Assembly (NCBI RefSeq): GCF_004006295.1
Contig: NZ_CP026095.1
Span: forward strand, 4,762,183 to 4,826,182
Length of the DNA stretch: 64,000 nt
Direction: 5' to 3'
From: Peribacillus asahii
GTDB lineage: Bacteria; Bacillota; Bacilli; Bacillales; DSM-1321
Shown: piece after piece, positions 56,385 through 64,000 of the stretch
Layout: each line of letters begins with the position of its first letter
How positions within the stretch are numbered: the stretch's first letter is position 1
Translations under genes and position numbers: made by a program
Notes under the pieces: model-generated
Told to the model about the DNA's origin: nothing
The model's database searches: none
The model's input: only the letters and a program-made list of their open reading frames with translations

Positions 56385-57101
56385 TTATTCAATCGGTTGT
56401 TTATTTGGTGTACCAGGCTTTCGAGGATATTTTTTTGGTGTATTTTTGACCTTTTTAACGATCACAATATTCCGATCACTATGTTCTTCTGGTAAAGAGA
56501 AGGAGTGAACTTCCTCGACTTTTCCACCAAGTGTAACAATCGCTTTCTTTCCAACCTCTATTTCTTCATTGGCACTTGCTGCTTTCATCGCAATGAAGGT
56601 TCCGTCCACTTTTGCAAGCGGTAAACAAAGTTCGCTTAAAACGGACATTCGAGCAACAGCGCGCGCCATCACGATATCGTACGTTTCCCTTTGCTCTGCT
56701 TTTTGGGCAAACGTTTCTGCACGATCATGATAGAATTTCACACCTGTTAGCTTTAAAGAACTGGCCAAATGGTCTAAAAAAGAAATACGTTTATTCAGTG
56801 AATCGACAATTGATACCTGAATATTAGGGAAACAAATCTTAAGTGGAATGCTCGGAAACCCTGCTCCAGCTCCTACGTCACAAAGATGATAAGGCTTGTT
56901 AAAATCAAAGTAAAAAGAAGCACTAATTGAATCATAAAAATGCTTTAAGTAGACTTCCTCTTTATCTGTGATAGCCGTTAAATTCATCTTTTCGTTCCAT
57001 TCCACGAGCAATTTGTAATATGTTTCAAATTGCTCAAGCTGTTGTGTCGAAAGGGTAATCCCCTTCCCCTCTAATGCTTGCTGAAATTGTTCAATATTCA
57101 T
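56385..57101 (-). CDS. rsmG: 16S rRNA (guanine-527-N7)-methyltransferase RsmG
   Basis: 238 residues: [23 protein letters not shown] site [29 protein letters not shown] and [19 protein letters not shown]. It methylates G527 of 16S rRNA; loss gives low-level streptomycin resistance. It follows mnmG as usual; the gap of 150 bp is larger than typical and has a small GC-rich stem near 57132-57142. Confidence 0.97.
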   Translation of the reverse strand: MNIEQFQQALEGKGITLSTQQLEQFETYYKLLVEWNEKMNLTAITDKEEVYLKHFYDSISASFYFDFNKPYHLCDVGAGAGFPSIPLKICFPNIQVSIVDSLNKRISFLDHLASSLKLTGVKFYHDRAETFAQKAEQRETYDIVMARAVARMSVLSELCLPLAKVDGTFIAMKAASANEEIEVGKKAIVTLGGKVEEVHSFSLPEEHSDRNIVIVKKVKNTPKKYPRKPGTPNKQPIE

Positions 57102-57251
57102 CTATTTATTCCATCCTTTATAGGAAAAGGGGCGGAACTCCGCACACTTTTTTGATTAACCTTGAGTTTGAGAACTACTTTATCAAACTTAAGGCTTTTA
57201 TTCGTGCACGCTCCGTTCACGCCGCCTTTAATAATATTACTTTTGTTTCGA

Positions 57252-59138
57252 CTATTGTGAAATACGGGCAATTTTACCTTGCTCTAAATACACAAGCAGA
57301 ATAGAAACATCGGCTGGGTTTACTCCTGAGATACGAGAGGCCTGTGCGACAGAAAGCGGGCGAACTTGCTTCAATTTTTGACGAGCTTCTGTAGCTAAAC
57401 TACCGATTGCATCATAATCAATATCTTCTGGAATTCTTTTGTTCTCCATTTTCTTCAGACGATCGACTTGTTGCAGGGATTTTGCAATATAGCCCTCATA
57501 CTTAATTTGGATTTCCACCTGTTCCATTACTTCATCGTCTAGCTCGATTTCGCTCGGTGCTAATTGTTGAATATGCACATAACTCATCTCAGGACGCTTT
57601 AATAAATCAGCAACGCGAATTCCGTCTTTTAACTCTGTCCCGCCATTCTCTCTAATCACTGATTGAACTTCTTCAGATGGCTTTAAAATAATGGATTGTA
57701 ATCGTTCTTTTTCCGCTTCAACGGCCGCTTTCTTAGCTAAGAAACGCTCATAACGTTCATTGCTAATCATGCCAATCTTATGGCCAATTTCCGTTAAACG
57801 CATATCAGCATTATCATGACGAAGCAGCAAACGATATTCTGCACGAGACGTTAATAAGCGATATGGTTCATTCGTCCCCTTTGTAACAAGGTCATCAATA
57901 AGAACACCAATATAAGCATCAGAGCGGCTTAAAATAACTTCTTCTTTACCGATGGCTCTTAATCCGGCATTCATACCAGCCATAAGACCTTGACCTGCAG
58001 CTTCCTCATATCCGCTCGTACCATTAATCTGACCAGCTGTGTATAAGTTCTTCACCTTTTTCGTTTCTAATGTTGGCCAAAGTTGAGTTGGAACAATCGC
58101 ATCATACTCAATGGCATAACCGGCACGCATCATTTCAACGTTTTCTAAACCAGGAATGGAAGCAAGCATTTTACGTTGAACATCTTCTGGTAAACTCGTT
58201 GATAAACCCTGTACATAAACTTCCTGTGTATTACGGCCTTCTGGTTCAAGGAAGATTTGGTGACGCGGTTTATCATTAAAACGAACAACTTTATCTTCAA
58301 TGGATGGGCAGTAACGCGGACCTGTTCCTTTAATCATCCCTGAATACATCGGTGAGCGGTGCAAGTTAGCATCAATAATTTGATGCGTTTCTAGACTCGT
58401 ATACGTTAACCAGCATGGTAGTTGATCGGTAATATATTTCGTCGTTTCATAAGAAAATGCACGTGGTACATCGTCCCCAGGTTGAATTTCGGTTTTACTA
58501 TAATCAATCGAAGAACTATTAACCCTTGGCGGTGTACCTGTTTTAAAACGAACTAAGTCGAAGCCCAATTCCTCTAAGTGCTCAGATAATTTAATCGAAG
58601 GCTGTTGATTGTTCGGACCGCTCGAGTATTTTAATTCTCCGAGAATAATTTCTCCTCGTAAAAACGTCCCTGTCGTAATCACGACCGTGTTTGCACGATA
58701 AATAGCGCCCGTTTGTGTAATAACACCCTTTACGATATCGTCTTCAACAATAAGCTGCTCAACCATACCTTGTCTTAGTGTCAAATTAGGTTGATTTTCA
58801 ATCGTTCTTTTCATCTCATGCTGGTATAGAAATTTATCAGCCTGAGCACGCAAAGCACGTACAGCTGGACCTTTCCCCGTATTCAACATTCTCATTTGAA
58901 TATGCGTCTTATCGATATTGCGTCCCATTTCTCCGCCTAATGCATCGATTTCTCGCACAACAATCCCTTTTGCAGGACCGCCAACGGAAGGATTACAAGG
59001 CATAAACGCCACCATATCCAAGTTGATTGTTAGCATTAAAGTTTTCGCACCGACCCGAGCGGCTGCAAGACCGGCTTCGCTGCCCGCATGCCCTGCTCCA
59101 ACGACAATTACGTCATAACTACCTGCTTCATATTGCAT
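57252..59138 (-). CDS. mnmG: tRNA uridine-5-carboxymethylaminomethyl modification enzyme MnmG (GidA)
   Basis: 628 residues: FAD motif [60 protein letters not shown] and the [20 protein letters not shown] region, then a helical C-terminal domain binding MnmE. With MnmE it makes cmnm5U34 in tRNAs reading NNA/NNG codons. It starts 23 bp after mnmE. Confidence 0.98.
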   Translation of the reverse strand: MQYEAGSYDVIVVGAGHAGSEAGLAAARVGAKTLMLTINLDMVAFMPCNPSVGGPAKGIVVREIDALGGEMGRNIDKTHIQMRMLNTGKGPAVRALRAQADKFLYQHEMKRTIENQPNLTLRQGMVEQLIVEDDIVKGVITQTGAIYRANTVVITTGTFLRGEIILGELKYSSGPNNQQPSIKLSEHLEELGFDLVRFKTGTPPRVNSSSIDYSKTEIQPGDDVPRAFSYETTKYITDQLPCWLTYTSLETHQIIDANLHRSPMYSGMIKGTGPRYCPSIEDKVVRFNDKPRHQIFLEPEGRNTQEVYVQGLSTSLPEDVQRKMLASIPGLENVEMMRAGYAIEYDAIVPTQLWPTLETKKVKNLYTAGQINGTSGYEEAAGQGLMAGMNAGLRAIGKEEVILSRSDAYIGVLIDDLVTKGTNEPYRLLTSRAEYRLLLRHDNADMRLTEIGHKIGMISNERYERFLAKKAAVEAEKERLQSIILKPSEEVQSVIRENGGTELKDGIRVADLLKRPEMSYVHIQQLAPSEIELDDEVMEQVEIQIKYEGYIAKSLQQVDRLKKMENKRIPEDIDYDAIGSLATEARQKLKQVRPLSVAQASRISGVNPADVSILLVYLEQGKIARISQ

Positions 59139-59161
59139 TTAAAAACGTCTCCTCTTAACTT

Positions 59162-60547
59162 TTATTTTCCTAAACAAAATTGTGAGAACAACTGATTAAT
59201 TAAATTATCTTGAACACTTTCTCCAATAACTTCACCTAGCAATTCCCATGCTTTTGTAAAATCAATTTGGACTAAATCAATCGGTGTATCCATTTCAATC
59301 GCATCAATTGCATCCGTAATAGCCTGTAAAGCTTGCCCTAACAAGGCAATATGACGAGTATTGGATACATACGTTAAATCGCTTGCTTCTAGTGAGCCTT
59401 CAAAGAATAAATCAGCAATCGCTTCTTCCAATTCATCAATACCTTGTTCCTCCAATAAGGAAGTTGTGACAACTTTATGCGATCTGGCTAATTCATAAAC
59501 ACGTTCCAAATCAATTTTTTGCGGTAAATCAGTTTTATTCACAATCACGATAACATCCATACCACTAACCGCTTCAAACAGACTTTCATCCTCTGCTGTT
59601 AATTCATCTGAATAATTCAACACAAGTAAAATTAAATCTGCTTCTTTTAGAACAGCACGTGACCGTTCGACACCAATACGCTCGACGATATCCTCTGTTT
59701 CACGAATGCCAGCTGTATCAACAAGCTTTAAAGGAACACCACGAACATTGACATACTCTTCAATGACATCACGGGTTGTACCAGGTATATCGGTAACAAT
59801 CGCTTTATTTTCCTGAACTAAACTATTCAATAGTGAAGACTTTCCAACATTCGGACGGCCAATGATAACCGTTGCTAATCCATCGCGTAAGATTTTTCCT
59901 TGCTGTGATGTTGTTAATAGCTTTTCAATTTCCTGCTTTACATAATTCCCTTTTTCCAAAAATAAACGATGCGTCATTTCCTCCACATCATCATACTCTG
60001 GATAATCTATATTAACCTCGACAACAGCGAGTGTTTCTAAAATTTCCTGTCGCAATTTTTGAATGAGTTTTGATAAACGTCCTTCCATCTGTCCTAAAGC
60101 AACATTCATCGCCTTATCTGTTTTGGCACGAATTAAGTCCATTACAGCTTCTGCCTGTGAAAGGTCAATACGCCCATTTAAAAAGGCACGCTTCGTAAAC
60201 TCGCCAGGTTCTGCAAGTCTAGCTCCTTGTGATAAAATGAGCTGTAATACCCGATTCACAGAAACAATGCCTCCATGACAATTGATTTCCACGACATCTT
60301 CTCTTGTAAATGTTTTTGGCCCCTTCATAACGGACACCATGACTTCTTCGACGATCTCCCCTGATTTCGGTTCTATTAAATGGCCGTAATGAATCGTATG
60401 AGAGTTCACTTGAAGAAGACTTTTTCCGCTTGGACCTCGAAAAATCCCATCAGCTATTTTAATTGCTTCATCCCCACTTATACGAACAATAGCAATTGCT
60501 CCTTCGCCAAGCGGCGTTGAAATAGCGGTGATTGTATCAAATTCCAT
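59162..60547 (-). CDS. mnmE: tRNA modification GTPase MnmE (TrmE)
   Basis: 461 residues: N-terminal folate-binding domain starting [20 protein letters not shown], helical domain, G domain ([35 protein letters not shown]) and the C-terminal FCLGK catalytic Cys motif. It forms the MnmEG complex. AAGAGGTGAAAG precedes the ATG. Confidence 0.98.
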   Translation of the reverse strand: MEFDTITAISTPLGEGAIAIVRISGDEAIKIADGIFRGPSGKSLLQVNSHTIHYGHLIEPKSGEIVEEVMVSVMKGPKTFTREDVVEINCHGGIVSVNRVLQLILSQGARLAEPGEFTKRAFLNGRIDLSQAEAVMDLIRAKTDKAMNVALGQMEGRLSKLIQKLRQEILETLAVVEVNIDYPEYDDVEEMTHRLFLEKGNYVKQEIEKLLTTSQQGKILRDGLATVIIGRPNVGKSSLLNSLVQENKAIVTDIPGTTRDVIEEYVNVRGVPLKLVDTAGIRETEDIVERIGVERSRAVLKEADLILLVLNYSDELTAEDESLFEAVSGMDVIVIVNKTDLPQKIDLERVYELARSHKVVTTSLLEEQGIDELEEAIADLFFEGSLEASDLTYVSNTRHIALLGQALQAITDAIDAIEMDTPIDLVQIDFTKAWELLGEVIGESVQDNLINQLFSQFCLGK

Positions 60548-61020
60548 GCTTTCACCTCTTACCTAGAAATCGTTCTATGTGTATTGTTCTATTCTAATAA
60601 AATGAAACTTTCATCAACGGATGGGCCGTTTCCCCCACTGATGGTTCGTTGAATGAATTAGGCCTTTACGGGCAGTTATTCCCCACTTATCTGTGATTGA
60701 TTCCTCTCCGTCCTAAAGTGAAAGGCTTATGGCCCGTTCATCTGCAATAAAGTCCCTAAATACCTACAATACCACAGGAAAGAGGTGAAAAAAAGTAGAG
60801 ACTATTCCCTGCCTTCCGTTATCCACAAGCTTTCAAAGCTATATTCTGTAACGTTTATTTTAACTTATCCACATGTGAATAACAATATAAGAAGAGAACA
60901 ACTAGATTATTGAAGCTATTATCCTTTTTAATCTTTGAAAAAAACACAAATCCTTTATCAGTCAGCGCTAGTTCTTTTTCTTCATCATTCCAAATCTCTT
61001 ATCGTTTCCTCCCGGCATAA
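60548..61020. other. Intergenic region between jag and mnmE
   Basis: About 470 bp. The part near 60620-60760 is a patchwork of short G+C-rich words (GATGGGCCGT, GGGCAGTTATTCCCCAC, ATGGCCCGTTCATC) resembling dispersed intergenic repeats also seen at 18400-18480. No coding frame is supported. The mnmE promoter is expected here. Confidence 0.5.
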
Positions 61021-61060
61021 GAAAAAACCCTTCGTCTCATTCATACGAAGGGTTTTTTCT
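61021..61060 (-). terminator. Terminator after jag
   Basis: GAAAAAACCCTTCGT and ACGAAGGGTTTTTTC form a long symmetrical stem with a 9-nt loop, directly after the jag stop. Confidence 0.94.
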
Positions 61061-61064
61061 ATCT

Positions 61065-61685
61065 TTATTGGATTGGTGTAATGACTAAATAGCGATAAGG
61101 CTCAGTACCATGAGATGTCGTTTTAATTTTTCGGTCATTCATAAGAGCAGTATGAATCACCTTTCGCTCATATGAAGGCATTGGCTCTAGTGACACGGCT
61201 TTCCCTGTTCTAACTGCTTTATCAGCCATTCTCGTTGCTAACAAAATGAGTGTTTCGTTTCGACGTTCTCGATAACCTTCTGCATCAACGACAACATTCA
61301 AATATTGTTTAGCATGTCGATTCACCACAAGTTGAGTCAAATATTGAAGAGCATTTAATGTTTGACCTCGTTTTCCAATTACTAAAGCAATTTTTTCTCC
61401 GGATAGAAGAAACGTAATTGTTTTTCCTTGTCGCTGAATCATTATATCAGCTTGTACTCCCATTTCTTCACTTACTTTTTTCAAAAAGTGAAGAGATTCC
61501 TCGATAGGATCCGCTAACAACGTTACATGGACGATAGCTTGTCTAGAACCAAATAAACCAAATAGCCCTCTCTTGCCTTCATCTGCAATTTCAATTTCAA
61601 CGCGATCTCTTGTGCTGTTAAGCTGAGCTAAAGCTGATTCAACTGCTGCTTCGACAGATTGTCCTGTAGCAGTTATCTTTTTCAC
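61065..61685 (-). CDS. jag: RNA-binding protein Jag/KhpB
   Basis: 206 residues: Jag-N domain ([20 protein letters not shown]), linker, KH domain ([20 protein letters not shown] equivalent, here [15 protein letters not shown]) and R3H domain ([20 protein letters not shown]). It binds RNA, partners KhpA and influences cell length and division. The overlap of 4 nt with spoIIIJ is conserved. Confidence 0.96.
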   Translation of the reverse strand: MKKITATGQSVEAAVESALAQLNSTRDRVEIEIADEGKRGLFGLFGSRQAIVHVTLLADPIEESLHFLKKVSEEMGVQADIMIQRQGKTITFLLSGEKIALVIGKRGQTLNALQYLTQLVVNRHAKQYLNVVVDAEGYRERRNETLILLATRMADKAVRTGKAVSLEPMPSYERKVIHTALMNDRKIKTTSHGTEPYRYLVITPIQ

Positions 61686-62470
61686 TTTTTCTTTGCTCCC
61701 CCTGCATTTTCTGCAGCTGCTTTTTTCAACTCTGGGCCTTTAATAAAATAAGTTTGAACAATACCATAGATGTTCCCTACTACCCAATATAACGAAAGAG
61801 CCGCTGGGAAATTAAAAGCAAAAATCATAATCATAATTGGCATAATATACAGCATCATTGTCATTTGCGCTTGCATTTGTGGATTTGTATTCATACCAAC
61901 CATTGACATTTTTTGCTGAATAAATGTCGTAATCCCTGCCACAATTGGCAAAATAAAAAATGGATCTGGTGAACCAAGGTCAAACCAAAGGAAATTGTCA
62001 TTTGCGATTTGCCCCGTACGACTAATCGCATGATAAACACCAATTAAAATTGGCATTTGCACTACTATTGGTAAACATCCAGCAAGCGGATTGACATTAT
62101 ACTTTTGAAATAACGCCATTGTTTCTTGCTGTAATTGTCGTTGCGTAGCCTGATCTTTCGAACTGTATTTCGCTTGAAGTTCTTTCATTTCGGGCTGAAT
62201 TGCTTGCATTGCTTTTGAGCTTTTTACTTGTTTAATCATAAGTGGAAGAATAGCTGTACGGATAATTAATGTAGCAGCAATTAAACCCCATCCATAACTA
62301 TGGCCTAAATGTTCAGCGAGCCAAATAATTAACAATGACAGCGGATAAACAATATAGGAATTCCAAAATCCTTCACTTTCTGCGGTAATCGGCTCATTAA
62401 TTTCTGTACAACCCGCTAGTAGCATCATAATCGAGGCCAATCCAATAATAGGTAATATTCGTTTCTTCAA
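61682..62470 (-). CDS. spoIIIJ: Membrane insertase SpoIIIJ (YidC1)
   Basis: About 262 residues from a TTG at 62470, placed 9 nt after AGGAGG; upstream in-frame starts overlap that site. Lipoprotein signal ending LLAGC, five membrane segments with [40 protein letters not shown] (hydrophilic groove) and the [20 protein letters not shown] end. It inserts membrane proteins with or without SecYEG and is needed for forespore sigma-G activity in sporulation. Confidence 0.96.
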   Translation of the reverse strand: MKKRILPIIGLASIMMLLAGCTEINEPITAESEGFWNSYIVYPLSLLIIWLAEHLGHSYGWGLIAATLIIRTAILPLMIKQVKSSKAMQAIQPEMKELQAKYSSKDQATQRQLQQETMALFQKYNVNPLAGCLPIVVQMPILIGVYHAISRTGQIANDNFLWFDLGSPDPFFILPIVAGITTFIQQKMSMVGMNTNPQMQAQMTMMLYIMPIMIMIFAFNFPAALSLYWVVGNIYGIVQTYFIKGPELKKAAAENAGGAKKK

Positions 62471-62633
62471 CCGTAACTTCCTCCTGACTACAATCAATCT
62501 CTATGAAACAATTTTGAACTGTTTAGACGCAGACTTCAAGTAAAAATTATCCAATTCAGAAATTCATATCTTACCTTAAGAAAGCGCATTCTTCCTAGTG
62601 CATCCTTGTTTCATCTATCTATTCATATATACC

Positions 62634-62990
62634 CTAGTTGTTTTTCAGTTTAAAAGTTAGTGATTTGGAACGTTTGAGCACATGGATTAAACTGCTCTTT
62701 ACTTGAAAGAAGTCCATATCTGCGGCTGGTTTACGAGCAATAATGACATAATCCTTTCCGACATCAATTTCATTCTTTAATTCCAAAAACGTTTGTCGTA
62801 TGTATCTTTTCACTTGATTCCGGACGACTGCATTGCCTACTTTTTTGCTGACAGAAAGGCCAATTCGGAAACAATCTTGGTCAGGTTTTTCAAGGACATA
62901 AACTACAAATTGACGGTTTGCAAAAGATTCCCCTTTTTTAAACACAAGTTGAAATTCTTTATCCTTCTTTATCCTTAACTTTTTTTTCAT
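62634..62990 (-). CDS. rnpA: Ribonuclease P protein component
   Basis: 118 residues: [40 protein letters not shown], then [10 protein letters not shown] (the RNR signature RNxxKR) and [12 protein letters not shown]. It supports the RNase P RNA in 5' tRNA maturation. It follows rpmH, with a hairpin between them. Confidence 0.98.
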   Translation of the reverse strand: MKKKLRIKKDKEFQLVFKKGESFANRQFVVYVLEKPDQDCFRIGLSVSKKVGNAVVRNQVKRYIRQTFLELKNEIDVGKDYVIIARKPAADMDFFQVKSSLIHVLKRSKSLTFKLKNN

Positions 62991-63042
62991 TTTCTACACC
63001 TTCAATAAACGAATTGGATCCCTAAGTGACGGTCTATTTGCG

Positions 63043-63073
63043 AAAAAAGACCACTGAGACTTTTCAGTGGTCT
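63043..63073 (-). terminator. Terminator/attenuator overlapping the rpmH stop
   Basis: On the minus strand AGACCACTGA pairs with TCAGTGGTCT and TTTTTTCGC follows. The stem includes the first bases of the rpmH stop codon region, so ribosomes finishing rpmH could influence it, setting rpmH above rnpA expression. Confidence 0.8.
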
Positions 63074-63206
63074 ATGCAGATAATACTTTTCTGCCCTTGC
63101 GGCGACGTGCAGCTAATACTTTACGTCCGTTTTTTGTGCTCATGCGGGCACGGAATCCGTGAACTTTACTATGCTTGCGCTTATTCGGTTGATAAGTACG
63201 TTTCAT
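63072..63206 (-). CDS. rpmH: 50S ribosomal protein L34
   Basis: 44 residues: [20 protein letters not shown], then [20 protein letters not shown] and VLSA. Too short for most gene finders but unmistakable. AGGGAGGTGTC precedes the ATG. First gene of the rpmH-rnpA-spoIIIJ-jag series, divergent from dnaA across oriC. Confidence 0.98.
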   Translation of the reverse strand: MKRTYQPNKRKHSKVHGFRARMSTKNGRKVLAARRRKGRKVLSA

Positions 63207-63518
63207 TCTCTATGACACCTCCCTGAGGAATAACAGTTAAAGACAGTCCTTATGATTATATAGATGAGGTATAGTAAATGTCAACCTCATCCTTTGAATT
63301 TTTCTTTTTACACCTATTTGTCCAGTGAGTCTTTTTAAACGTTCTTCTCCATTGTAAATCATTTTCCTCATAATCGACATAGAAAATTTTGCCCAAATCC
63401 TTAAAAAGTATTGTTCATGGAAATAAATGATTGAAATATAACAGATTAAGAAAAGACATTTGTCGAATACTAAGACAAAATGATGCGTCAATCTTTCAGT
63501 GCCTGTCCTAATAATGAT

Positions 63519-63790
63519 TGTGGATAGTTTTTTCGCGTTTCTAACAATATCCACAACTTTTTTCAACACTTTTACACATAATAATACCCTGTGGAAAAGT
63601 TTTTCCCACAGTCTGATATAGTTGTGGATAAAGTTTTGAAAACCATTGCACAAAGCCTAAAGTTTTGATATTATATATGTGTTTTCACTCTGAATAACTT
63701 TATCAACAGATTAGACTTATCCACAAAATGTGGATAAAGTGTGGATAGTTTATTCCAACTGTGTATATAATGTTATCCACAACGCGTGGA
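63519..63790. other. oriC: Replication origin oriC, DnaA-box cluster upstream of dnaA
   Basis: Perfect DnaA boxes TTATCCACA (or complement) lie at 63623-63631, 63717-63725, 63729-63737 and 63773-63781; one-mismatch boxes at 63519-63527, 63547-63555, 63590-63598, 63700-63708 and 63740-63748. They lie between rpmH and the expected dnaA, matching the incAB part of the bipartite Bacillus origin. The second part (dnaA-dnaN gap) is outside the window. No gene is credible inside. Confidence 0.93.
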
Positions 63791-64000
63791 TATTGTAGAA
63801 AATCTTCTTTTCTTCCTTATTAATATATATAGCTTAATGCCTGTTGATGAATAAATATACGTATAAATTCTCTCATTCTACATATAGGGTGGACAAAGGT
63901 TGTACAACACTATATGTAGCGTTTCGGAGATTAGTTATGATCGATTGCTATGTCGAAAATTATTTGAAGGACACGGCAATCGATACATTTATTTTGTCCT
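63791..64000 (+). other. AT-rich region between oriC boxes and dnaA
   Basis: AT-rich DNA (TATTAATATATATAGC near 63820) follows the last box, then more mixed sequence to the window end. It should hold the dnaA promoter and leader; dnaA coding sequence has not begun by base 64000. Confidence 0.6.

Noticed and set aside
63237..63653. 138-codon minus-strand frame in the oriC region
   Set aside because: It covers several DnaA boxes, has no ribosome-binding site and has the composition of AT-rich non-coding DNA.

Overview
The window is from the chromosome of a low-GC, endospore-forming Bacillaceae bacterium, at the left flank of the replication origin. The evidence is the conserved Bacillus block read leftward from oriC (rpmH, rnpA, spoIIIJ, jag, mnmE, mnmG, rsmG, noc, soj/parA, spo0J/parB, yyaC, ychF, rpsF-ssb-rpsR, yybS, gdpP, rplI, dnaC, purA, walR-K-H-I-J, htrA-like protease, rlmH), together with sporulation genes (spoIIIJ, yyaC, a YjcZ-type peptide, cotH). 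I cannot name the species from sequence alone.

Right part (32.1-64 kb): almost every gene is on the minus strand, co-directional with replication away from oriC. A cluster of DnaA boxes lies at 63.5-63.8 kb; dnaA itself lies beyond the right edge. This part carries replication, segregation, tRNA modification, ribosomal, c-di-AMP and cell-wall two-component functions, four tRNA genes (Phe, Asp, Glu, Lys), a good parS in spo0J and weaker parS-like sites elsewhere.

Middle (24.6-32.2 kb): the 3' end of rlmH, the chromosomal target of staphylococcal SCC elements, is copied as a direct repeat at 24613, 28791 and 32150. The copies delimit two tandem inserts on the opposite strand. One holds a Fur-box-preceded ferric-siderophore ABC operon. 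The other holds a PadR regulator, an HrtBA-like heme-type exporter and an IsdG-type heme monooxygenase. A strong minus-strand terminator lies just outside the outermost repeat and looks like the original rlmH terminator pushed 8 kb away. No recombinase gene is present in the inserts.

Left part (1-24.4 kb): accessory and metabolic genes. They are htpG with a CIRCE element; a MarR-MFS pair; a purine permease behind a guanine-class riboswitch; a flavoprotein monooxygenase; an HxlR-controlled MFS / aldo-keto reductase / old-yellow-enzyme cluster; a yjdM gene; an amino-acid permease; an orphan histidine kinase; a spore-coat locus in which cotH and a SET-domain gene diverge from a Lys/Gly/Thr/Pro repeat protein; a sigma-54 activator with a 3-hydroxybutyrate dehydrogenase / GntP permease operon behind a sigma-54 promoter and three upstream palindromes; and an OmpR-type two-component system.

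The most notable points are the tandem SCC-like insertions at rlmH, the cotH-SET-repeat-protein locus, the sigma-54 control region, CIRCE control of htpG and the unusual layout of the purine riboswitch.
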